Shown here: positions 56,013 through 64,000 of the stretch, one piece after another
Numbering within the stretch: position 1 is the first letter of the stretch
Layout: every line of letters starts with the position of its first letter
Source of the DNA: Bostrychus sinensis
Lineage: Eukaryota; Chordata; Actinopteri; Gobiiformes; Eleotridae
Length of the DNA stretch: 64,000 nucleotides
NCBI GenBank assembly: GCA_020698575.1
Contig: CM036255.1
Coordinates: 3,267,501-3,331,500, forward strand
Direction of reading: 5' to 3'
Made by a program: the position numbers and the translations under genes
Notes under the pieces: model-generated
Databases searched by the model: none
The model's input: the letters and a program-made list of their open reading frames with translations, nothing else
Told to the model about the DNA's origin: nothing

Positions 56013-56019
56013 GTTTATT

Positions 56020-56790
56020 TGATAGGGACAAGTATGTTTCTTGAACTCATGTCACACACTATAACATTTTAGCCAAGGCTAATTCTCAATGCTGGTGGAA
56101 ACTCTCTCGGAGGTGGGCGTGAAAGACCCCAATGTTTCCACGAGACCATTACAATACTAATATCTGGGTCTGCTGAGTCTGTCTGACTTTCTGTGCCAGC
56201 AGATCAAACTCACCAAAAGGCCATGATCAGTTGTCAGCTCAGCCCCTGCTTACCCAAGTATTGGCATAAGGCTGAAGATTAGATGAAATAACAACAATGA
56301 ATTAAGTGAAAAGTGAATTATCAGCGGCCTAGTGTGTCCAAGTACCGAGTATAAACTGATGGACAACTTTTGTAACTAGCAAAGAAGTCCAATAGAACCA
56401 CTCTGGTTTAGATTGGGGAGGCCCTTCCAATCACTATAGGGGGCACTGTCATTCGAGCTCTGGCTCTTGGTTCTTGATATTGTACTGTCCATAAGGGGAT
56501 TCTGAACTGCTCTTGGTTTGGCCTAGAACCTAGGACCTAGGACCTGTTTGCCTTAAACCATACCAGGGGCATAAAGCACCTGACAGCATAGCTCCTAGGA
56601 TCATTTGGACACCCCTTCACCATGATAAGGTGGCAGTTCAAGGAGGGGTGATGTAGAGCAGAATAAACAAAAACAGCAGGGCCACTTCCGTGCCTGCAAC
56701 CTGGACCTGGATGAGTAAAAGTATATATGGATGAATTGATAAAACAAAAATTAATAAATTTGGTGAATTCATGCTTCTCTGGGGCTTTAA
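56020..56790. other. Spacer
   Basis: ACCTAGGACCTAGGACCTG short tandem near 56527. No gene or family recognised. Confidence 0.45.
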
Positions 56791-56799
56791 TGACATTAA

Positions 56800-57275
56800 A
56801 GCTGCTCTACCTGATTTTGTGACTGTAAAAGTGATGTCTAAAAAATGTTGAGTTTGAATGATACACTCCCCTTTCCTAATTCCTCTCCTTTGTAATGCTC
56901 TATCACAGTCTCACACAAACCTGGAAGTATGTACACAAACCAGGAGCTATCAGAATAACATAGCAGAGATCTGGAGTTTGCTTTCAATTCTTTAAAATAA
57001 AAATACTGTGAATAAGCTATACATTTTGAAATAAAACAATAGCTCCATCACATTATTCCTGATAGATTCTACTTCTGGGAGTTCTCCTGTCCTATGAAAG
57101 AGTGTGATTGGTTAAACTGTTCCTTCCCTTGCTCTGAAACAAAACCCCTTATAATACAGCCCACAGGTGACCTCAAAGTCTCATTTTTTCTCAGATGACT
57201 TCTGTTATGCTGTACTAATAACTAAATCATTATCTTTACCAAAATATAAGGAAAAATAAATCAGGTAGTGCAGGT
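56800..57275. mobile_element. TTAA-type MITE family C, full copy
   Basis: TTAA at 56796-56799 and 57276-57279. TIRs AGCTGCTCTACCTGATTT and, in reverse complement, ACCTGCACTACCTGATTT. A second copy occupies 60084-60257 with its middle deleted. No coding capacity. Confidence 0.85.
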
Positions 57276-57279
57276 TTAA

Positions 57280-57655
57280 ATCTATGTAGGAATAACATAA
57301 GGAGCATATGGCCAATGCTCATATGGACATAAGACACATGCTTACTCACGGTCTGTGTGTAAACAGACCTAGGCCATGCAATGAAGCCATACACTTCATA
57401 CACGCTTCAGAAACTAACAAGGAAATGAGCTTCAGTATATCCATTATATAAATGTATCCTAACCATAAACAAACATTACTACATAACTTTAATCAACTTA
57501 ATAAGGACTGGACCAAAATATAAACTTTGTCTGTGGGTAACTAACCCCTCATCTACTGCATGTGCCTAATTGAAAGAAAGCAGCATAGATCAGATTCTGC
57601 TTGCACAAAGACACAGAAGATTTGTTCCAAAGTGCTGTTGGGGACTTGAACTCTC
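57280..57655. other. Spacer
   Basis: Nothing recognised. Confidence 0.45.
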
Positions 57656-57659
57656 AGGG

Positions 57660-58205
57660 CCTCATCTGTCAGGCGGAATGCAAATCATTTAAAGCGTGCC
57701 ATAGCAGTGTTGTGCCTGTGCATCCATATATTTTTGTAAGACCAAATTGCCTGTGTGTGTAAGCTGCAGAGGTAACCATGACAGCACGTTTGGATGGAGC
57801 ACAGACATCTTACATATTCAACGCTCTGTCGCCCGGCTGTCATCAGCAAACCGAGTGCTGAGGAGATAGGGAACTAGTCAAATTACCGGCCGTGCTGGAT
57901 CCTGTCTGCTACGCTGACAACTCTGTCACAGATGGGACTTAATCTCTTAATAACCAACAGGACGGCGTTTTCTCCACGCTCCCTCATCTGCTCACTCCTC
58001 TTCCTCTGACCATCTCCTGATCGCATCTGCTCGTGTCCACAAATCACACACATCTTCAATCTTCAAAAAGAGAAATATCCATGTCTGCATATCTTATATT
58101 GGCTGCGTTCCTCCTCCCCGACATGCCTAATAAAAGCTGTCTGGTAGATCATGATTGATCTGGGCCTTAGTGGCCAGCTCTCTGCTGCTGTGGAAGTGAA
58201 AGGGA
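57660..58205. promoter_or_regulatory. Candidate conserved non-coding cluster with POU octamer
   Basis: A perfect octamer ATGCAAAT at about 57678 within GGAATGCAAATCATTTAAAG, GTCGCCCGGCTGTCATCAGC, CAAATTACCGGCCGTGCTGG, GGGACTTAATCTCTTAATAA and TAGATCATGATTGATCTGGG. Most of it is single-copy and non-coding, with a C/T-rich segment at 57.97-58.05 kb. Enhancer role is inferred. Confidence 0.45.
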
Positions 58206-58925
58206 TCAGATGCAGCGGTATGCAGAGGAAGGAGGAGTTATTGGTGACACAGGCGCAGAGATAGAGATGGGAATGTGGATGAGGCAGATGGAATCAGATC
58301 GACTCCTGGATGTTTTCACTTTGACAAGTTTAGTGATCTTTGCAAGAGATTGTGACAGTACATTTTATACCTGTTGCCTTATGGGAACAGCAAAAAAATA
58401 TCAATAACAGTAACCCAACCATCTACTAAATATTTTCATTTAAATTCTTTTGGTATCTTCACTTAAATCAACTTCTTAATTTTTTTTTTTTTTTTTTTTT
58501 GGCAGAAATGTCATTAAAAAGATTTATAGGAGTCCGCAAGTTAAAATAATTGACACTTGAGACTTTTTACAGCAAGCAACAAAGGGGAGAGACCCGACAG
58601 TGAAGCAAGGGAAGGGTCTTTGTTGCAGGGTCTTGCAAGTCCAGGAGTCCCACTGAATCTACTTTGGTGAGTTGTGTTACATTTATTTTACTGTTAGGGC
58701 TGGGTATTTAAACCGTTAATTACAGAGAAATTACAGAGAGAAATTGACACATAAAAAAATTAACGCATTTAATCACGTGTCGATGACAACACGAAGATTT
58801 TCTCTGTGACCTAGTTTCTAGCGCATGGTAACCAGGGCTGGACATCCACACTGACCAAAACACTAAGGGCCATATTTACTAAGACGAGTGCAAAATAGAA
58901 AGTGCACCTTTAAAAATAGTGTCTG
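58206..58925. other. Spacer with repeat traces
   Basis: T-run at about 58479-58500. GGGCTGGGTATTTAAACCG and AAATTAACGCATTTAATCAC near 58.70-58.78 kb resemble a common fish repeat end. No gene. Confidence 0.4.
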
Positions 58926-58929
58926 GTAT

Positions 58930-59011
58930 TTGTATCCGTCCCCCCTTGGTCCACAAAAAAGTTGTATATCCAGTACTGGTCTGTGGAAGAAAAAAGGTTG
59001 GGGACCGCTGC
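58930..59011. mobile_element. hAT-like terminal fragment
   Basis: TGGTCTGTGGAAGAAAAAAG followed by GTTGGGGACCGCTG, the reverse complement of a CAGCGGTCCCCAACC hAT-type terminus common in fish. Only this end is present. Confidence 0.5.
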
Positions 59012-59220
59012 TTTAGATGTCTATGTCTGTTTTTACAGCAAAACAGAACAAAAAAGAAAAACATGAATAGACAAAAAGTGAAAGAAGAGAAACATGGATG
59101 AATATTGGCAGTGAATTCACCAGATGACACATGTTCTGGGAGAGTCAGTGAGTATGGTAATACATATTGGACTTTACTGTATGTTTTGTTTAATATGTGC
59201 TGCTGAACACCTCTCAAAAA

Positions 59221-59482
59221 TGGTAAATGGTCACATTTTTTATAGGGCTTTTCCACCTCCATGGGTACTCAAAGTGCTTTACATCAAGGATCTATTCACC
59301 CATTCCCATGTACAAGCACTCACTCACATTCATACACCAGTGTATGCAGACACTGGCGGGAAGGTAGATTAAGTGCCTTGCCCAAGGACACAATGACAGT
59401 ATGCAAGTGGAAGCAGGGTTTAAACTGCCAACCTTCTGGTTAGTGGACAAGTAGATCTACCAAGTGAGCTACTGCTGCCCCA
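59221..59482 (-). mobile_element. tRNA-headed SINE, antisense copy
   Basis: On minus: GGGGCAGCAGTAGCTCACTT (head and A box), AACCAGAAGGTTGGCAGTTT (B-box region), GTGTCCTTGGGCAAGGCAC, GTGTATGAATGTGAGTGAGT, then AAAGCACTTTGAGTACCCAT and AAAAATGTGACCATTTACCA. The tail differs from the L2-like tail at 44.8 kb, so it is a related but distinct subfamily. Confidence 0.75.
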
Positions 59483-59584
59483 GCTACTACCTTAATCACA
59501 GAAAGTTGTAAACATGCAGCAGTAGTCCCACAGTGGACCTCATTTTTCAGATGTTTCAGTAATAGCTACATGAAAATCAAGTGA

Positions 59585-59788
59585 AGAAGCTTCTGGAAAC
59601 TGGACAGAATGCAACATTTCACGCGTATGGACTTAGCGAGCCAAAAATTTACCCATCCCCAAAAGGATTACCATGAGGAAGCCCTGGATCAGACCCTCAT
59701 CATTTCAAATGAAAAGGACGATGAAAAACAGCCAGAACCCAGGGAGGATGAGGAGAAAGACCACAGACAGCGCCCACAGCAAAGATGA
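59585..59788 (+). CDS. Short open frame, charged C-terminus, unassigned
   Basis: A + frame from the stop at 59582 to TGA at 59786 encodes about 67 codons (53 from ATG 59627). It begins MDLASQKFTHPQKDYHEEAL and ends in an Asp/Glu/Lys/Arg/Gln-rich stretch. The composition is more protein-like than most frames here, with no poly-residue runs. A TTTTTCAG acceptor-like site lies about 35 bp upstream but an in-frame stop follows it. ATTAAA occurs about 230 bp downstream. It might be the last exon of a gene, a retrocopy fragment, TE-derived or chance. No family recognised. Confidence 0.2.
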   Translation, partial: RSFWKLDRMQHFTRMDLASQKFTHPQKDYHEEALDQTLIISNEKDDEKQPEPREDEEKDHRQRPQQR

Positions 59789-60083
59789 GCGGAGTGGAGC
59801 CCAGTGCTGCACGAACAGGCTGCAGACTAAAGCTAATTTTATACTGTTTTGTCATGTTTGTCAGTTTGTGGTAGTGTGATGCATCTGATAACTTTTTTTA
59901 ACCCAGACCAGAAAGCTGACAATGCAGCACCTGCTCTTGTAATGTTAGGCCAGTAGTGCATCTGTAAAAAAAAGTTTTGTATTCTAAATGTTATTTATTG
60001 TTAAATTAAAATATTAAAGTGCTTATACCTAAATATAAGCCTAAATATATATAAAAAAAAAAGTTATACAAAAATACATTCTT

Positions 60084-60257
60084 CACATTATTCCTGATAG
60101 ATTCTAGTTCTGGATAGATAAAGGATGTAATTATAATACAGCCCACAGGTGATCTCAAAGTCTAATTTTTTCTCAGATTACTTCTGTTATGCTGTACTAA
60201 TAACTAAATAATTATCTTTACCAAAATACAAGGAAAATGAAATCAGGTAGTGCAGCT
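60084..60257. mobile_element. TTAA-type MITE family C, deleted copy
   Basis: ATTATTCCTGATAGATTCTA, AATACAGCCCACAGGTGATC and AAATCAGGTAGTGCAGCT, abutting TTAA at 60258-60261. The left end is lost. Confidence 0.8.
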
Positions 60258-60309
60258 TTAAGTGAAAGATGTTGCCGTACATGCTGTTTAGAGATTCCCT
60301 GTTATAACT

Positions 60310-60345
<36 letters not shown>
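60310..60345. repeat. Poly-A run
   Basis: About 36 consecutive A. No retroelement body was recognised immediately upstream. Confidence 0.9.
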
Positions 60346-60352
<7 letters not shown>

Positions 60353-60659
60353 TAATCTAAGCTTTTTTAGCAGACGGAAAACAACTGCTCCCAAAAATTT
60401 GTTATCAATCAGTATTACATTTTTAGGTAATAAAACATGGAATGCTAATCAGGAGGTGTGCAAAACAGATTAGAAAAGCAAGAAAAAATGCATAATGACC
60501 CCCTTAAAAATGTGGTTACTAGGCAAATGTCTCCAACTGTGTGTGTAAACCTACTGACTGTTGTTTGAGGTGCTCCATAATAAACTGCTTTTAGACATGC
60601 ACCTCTCCTGAACGTGGTGCACCTCTCACCCTAAGGACCCCTCTCTCCACCAGCCCCTC

Positions 60660-60960
60660 TCCCCCCTGTGATCCCTGTGGCAGTTAGAGCAGCGACAGTT
60701 GTGACTCTGCTGATTAATGCCTTAGGAAATGAAAGTGTTGCCAGGACGATGTGGGAACGCCGTAACTTCCTGTGATCCGCGGGGGCTGGAATGCTTTTGG
60801 TGTCCGACACGCAGCCTTTAGCTAATTAGCTAAATCAGCTCGCTGGGGCTTAATTAGAGGCAGCTCACAGACACGCCCGAGTCCAGGGGCTGTTTAATTA
60901 GCCCCAGGTTCGTTAGGAGAGGGGCCCCGAGCTTTAATTAACCACATCCATGTGCCAATG
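60660..60960. promoter_or_regulatory. Conserved-element candidate with four TAATTA sites
   Basis: TAATTA at 60823-60828, 60851-60856, 60895-60900 and 60935-60940, three of them as TTAATTA, in GC-rich context (GGGGCTTAATTAGAGG, TTTAATTAGCCCCAG). Also CTGATTAATGCC at about 60710. CpG-bearing, single-copy and non-coding. The motif is the core site of many homeodomain proteins. Spacing of 28, 44 and 40 bp is not strictly regular. A homeodomain-controlled enhancer is a good inference. Confidence 0.5.
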
Positions 60961-60964
60961 TTGT

Positions 60965-61387
60965 TATGTGTGTAATAACAGAGTGTTTATCATCTGTATG
61001 AAAAGTAAAATGTACCGGCCCACAGGGTATGCTAATAGATTGTTCAAGTGGGTTGCAAATATGGTAAACAGAGAAACTTTTCATTAGCGCAAGGAGCAGA
61101 TTAAGACTTATGAACCAATGTAATGAATGAGAGTGTAACAGGACAGGGCTTGTAAGCTTTAAGAGAATCATTAGTAAGTATTTATTAGTGAGGCTAGAAT
61201 GCTTAACGATGCTAATAAACACTGAGAACATGTCACTGTATTGAAAATTTTATGTAGAACAATGTAGGTTTTTTTTTTACCTTTACCTTTTTTACCTGAA
61301 TTTTTTTTTTTTTTTTTAAAACCAACCTTGCAACAATGGGAGCACTGACCCACTGTCACTGATGTCTTGGGATTAAGTTACACATTC
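60965..61387. other. AT-rich DNA with T-runs
   Basis: T-runs at about 61269 and 61302. A 97-codon minus frame (60938-61231) has no recognised domain. Confidence 0.45.
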
Positions 61388-61395
61388 TGATAAGC

Positions 61396-62171
61396 CAGCC
61401 ATTCCCAAAGTCAAGACTGTCGTTGCCCCCTTAAAGGAACAGGCCACCGTTTTTCCATACTAAACTATGTTCTTCCCTGATCTTAGACGACTTGATGCAT
61501 ACCTCTCTGGTCTTTGTGCAGGTCACATTGGTTCTGTTGACGGAAGTGAGAGGGGGAGGGGGAAAGAATTTTTTAGGAATGAAGATATCACTGCGCCAAT
61601 GCCGAAGTGCTCCTAAAGTGTTATTATGTCTTACATTATAGTACCCATTATCCGCTTAGAAAATCGCCACTTTTCATTTTTGTGTAACTGTACTTGGGTC
61701 ATGTAACTACTCACGTAACTGTATTTAAATCGGGAAAACGTGGAAGACCTTGGTTGCTTCTAACTTGAGCCACATTTGGGTCCATAGGGATGTGCTAGGC
61801 AAAGCTAAATGCTAACAAATTAGCATCACTCCCTAGGCCCGCAAAGAGCACACAGGGCACGCACAAAGACCAGAGAGGTACGCAATCAACTCGTCTAAGA
61901 TCAGGGAAGAACATAGTTTAGTATGGAAAAACGGTGGCCTGTTCCTTTAAATTTCCCAAAATACCACACGGACCCCAAACAATAAAACTTGACTCTAATC
62001 AAAATGTTTTTTTTTTCTATAGATGTTTATGAAACGTTACAAGTTGGCTAAAAATTTTTTTTTTAAGTAATAGTATATATATATATGTACTTCATTTCAA
62101 ACTCAATGTAGACAACCACTGGGGCCCCCCGCAGTACCAGTTGGCCCCGGACCCTACTTTGGGAACCACTG
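61396..62171. mobile_element. hAT-like MITE family K, copy split by a later insertion
   Basis: Left end CAGCCATTCCCAAAGTCAAG, right end CCTACTTTGGGAACCACTG. Flanking octamers TGATAAGC and CGGTAAGC agree at 6 of 8. Apart from the inserted element it follows the 17.55 kb copy (CCACACGGACCCC, GGGGCCCC, GGCCCCGGACC) with an internal deletion. Confidence 0.8.
61435..61946. mobile_element. TTAA-type MITE (family N) nested in the hAT-like element
   Basis: A 512-bp element with near-identical TIRs of about 85 bp: left 61435-61519 and right 61861-61946, both starting (inward) AGGAACAGGCCACCGTTTTT and ending near TCTCTGGTCTTTGTGC. TTAA lies directly outside each end (61431-61434, 61947-61950). Removing the element and one TTAA restores CCCCCTTAAATTTCC as found uninterrupted in the sister hAT copy at about 17577. 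No coding capacity. TTAA targets suggest piggyBac-class mobilisation, but the AGG terminus is not the CCC-type seen in well-known piggyBac elements. Confidence 0.9.
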
Positions 62172-62179
62172 CGGTAAGC

Positions 62180-62835
62180 CATAATAAGACAGCGATGGGT
62201 TTATTTCATAGATGGAGGAAATATTTGTACGAATATGAGGAAGAGAAAATTAGAGTCAAGCTGAGGGAGGGGCCTGATAGTGCTTTACTCCGAAATGTAG
62301 GAGGGGGAGCTCCATGAAGAAAAATGTAGCCAAAACCACAAGAAAGCCAGCAAAGTTACATTGTTCCTCTTTAAATGAATATTTTTGTTTTACCAATACC
62401 ATGCTGCAGTCTGGAGAGACATACAGGTGATACCGTAAAAAACTGAAACTCAGCAGGTATAAGTGGAGTTATGTAACCTGAATCAGCGAAAGGCTGATAT
62501 GATAAACATAGACCATCCTCTATACTCTCTTAGAGGGTAACAAGATCTTACATCCATCCACAGCAGAACAGAGTGAGAAGAGCTCTATAAAAATTCAGAC
62601 AGTAGCAGTTAATGAAAAGAATATAACAGTTTTGGGAATTAATACATTTTAGGGAACAGTGATAAATGATAGCAGAACTGGGAGAGGTCGCAGCAAATAA
62701 TTTTATTTATTTTGGTAGTTTAATATGAACATCTGTATATCACATACCAGCTCAGTGCCTAAAAGGAGTAGGCAGAAAGTAAACTTAAACCCCCCCTCTC
62801 TATCATTGTTCATCAAAGACCATTGTTGACCATTA
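62180..62835. other. Spacer with shared repeat fragment
   Basis: About 62.28-62.37 kb shares GGGGGAGCTCCAT..GAAGAAA with 51.18 kb and runs into TTCCTCTTTAAA, perhaps another TTAA-type end. No gene. Confidence 0.4.
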
Positions 62836-63079
62836 CAATTGATTATACATGCATTTATATTTCATACATTTTTCATATACATTTTTTACTTTTCATATAC
62901 ATACATATACATTTTTTATACTTTTAATAACTATGTATGTGCCTATCCCTTTGTGCAGTGCATTCATACACAACACAGTGTACATGTGCTCATATTCACA
63001 TTATTTTATACAGTACATTCATGGGTGTATATGTGATACAATTGACTTGATATGTTGAAATATCTTGAATAAAAAACTA
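62836..63079. repeat. AT-rich low-complexity with CATATACAT words
   Basis: TTTTCATATACAT and related words repeat imperfectly at 62.86-62.92 kb. Open frames here are compositional. Confidence 0.6.
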
Positions 63080-63122
63080 GAGACCATTGCATTGTGTTTT
63101 TATGTCCCAACTCTTTTGGAAT
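63080..63122. mobile_element. Terminal fragment of the 13.2 kb Tc1/mariner family
   Basis: CATTGCATTGTGTTTTTATG then TCCCAACTCTTTTGGAATT, the sub-terminal and terminal word order of the family. Truncated. Confidence 0.55.
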
Positions 63123-63214
63123 TATGGATGGATTTTCCAGGTTAATTGATCTTATAACCTATTTACAAGACTTTGCCACAACCTGAAATCAGTTTACTAT
63201 ATATATATCCCAGG

Positions 63215-63480
63215 TTTCCCAGGATGCATGTGAAAGCAGTGAAAGACAGGACAGATAAGTGGATGAGAGATCAGAGCTCCTGTGAGTGACAGCTGTGGAC
63301 TGTAGCAGCAGACTGGAACCAGTGAGAAGAGATGATGAAGATAGAAGTCCTGGTCCGGAGTGAGCAGCCGGAGTGCGTTAGTATCCTGACAGCCCAGTAC
63401 GCCTCAGGCTGTCTCAGAGTGGACAAACACATTTAATTATGAAGGACGGCTGATGGAAGGGGGACTCACAGAGAAGCATT
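63215..63480. promoter_or_regulatory. Possible conserved block with a short open frame
   Basis: Ordered single-copy sequence after the TE-rich stretch. It includes an ATG-ATG start at 63332 in a fair Kozak context and a 34-codon frame (MMKIEVLVRSEQPECVSILT and on) ending at 63436. This is too short to call coding, and no splice sites were seen. CACATTTAATTATGAAGG follows. Confidence 0.25.
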
Positions 63481-64000
63481 TGCGTAGGAACCACAACATT
63501 TATCTAAAAACACTGCAATACAACATGAATTTTAAATTACTTGCCTTTTGCATTAATTCCCAAAGTATTCCCAGGAACTAGGCCACAGGTGAACATGTTT
63601 TCCAGGACATGATGCATTTTCTCATGGTGCTGTTAATATGGGCTCTGGTGGACTCCTGTGGTTCAGCATGTTCCAAAGCCAACCTGTGATTAAACAAGTT
63701 GCACAAAAAACCTTTAAAAGGAGAGGCAACAATTTAGAGCTCAAATCTACTACTACAGGTTTTGGGGAGTCTGTTGACACATCCAATAAATTTTTAGGTA
63801 ATCATTATTATCACTAGCTCAATGCAAGTTTTAATATTAGAATTTTGGAAACATGTTACTTCATCTTTCTGATGTATATGTTTGGGGTTTTTATTTTCCT
63901 GCAGAAAAAGATTTTACTGACCAGTCATAACCATTTATCCAAAATCTGACCTTCTTAGGGCCAGATTTATCAAAGGTTTGCGTGCACGCTAGCTGAATAA
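63481..64000. other. Spacer to window end
   Basis: Nothing recognised. Confidence 0.45.

Noticed and set aside
1..64000. Integrated virus, antiviral system, biosynthetic cluster or phage
   Set aside because: No capsid, polymerase, integrase or operon-like arrangement was seen; the only enzyme remains are a LINE reverse-transcriptase fossil and a Tc1-like remnant.

Overview
The window reads as non-coding DNA from a vertebrate, most likely a teleost fish. The evidence is many short fish-type DNA-transposon remnants (hAT, Tc1/mariner and TTAA-flanked elements), tRNA-headed SINEs with an L2-like 3' end, CA/TG microsatellites, long minisatellites, strong AT-richness between islands of ordered GC-richer sequence, and no dense coding strand. 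I cannot name the species or the locus. There is no operon, rRNA, CRISPR array or phage, and no complete protein-coding gene that I can defend.

Layout. 0-10 kb: two or three blocks that look like conserved regulatory DNA (1.8-2.6, 3.7-3.9, 8.6-9.1 kb), a 35-bp minisatellite (4.3-5.1 kb) and a 21-bp minisatellite (9.45-9.83 kb). 10-25 kb: a perfect inverted repeat, a CCAAT-rich GC block, a Tc1/mariner element with both ends, a strong conserved-element candidate at 13.9 kb, and several hAT-like and TTAA-type elements. 25-43 kb: SINEs, more TTAA-type elements, a CpG-rich promoter/first-exon candidate at 32.9-33.15 kb, and splice-bounded exon candidates at 27.5 (-), 35.7 (+), 42.1 (-) and 42.4 kb (+). 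43-64 kb: regulatory-looking blocks at 42.8-43.45, 45.1-45.4, 51.8-52.0, 54.2-54.55, 57.65-58.2 and 60.65-60.95 kb, set among SINEs, a LINE reverse-transcriptase fossil and an hAT element split by a younger TTAA element at 61.4-62.2 kb.

How it fits together. Widely spaced TAAT-rich, developmental-enhancer-like blocks with almost no coding sequence suggest a gene desert or large introns of a regulatory-rich locus. The few exon candidates could belong to one long-intron gene or to lncRNAs; their strands conflict, so no gene model is proposed. All calls of conservation are inference from appearance, since no alignment was possible.

The clearest sequence-level observations are: (1) a dispersed relative, in inverse orientation, of the 35-bp minisatellite 47 kb away; (2) a nested insertion whose empty site is preserved in a sister copy; (3) at least five element families that share TTAA flanks and mostly AGG-like ends; (4) a cluster of four TAATTA motifs in about 120 bp.
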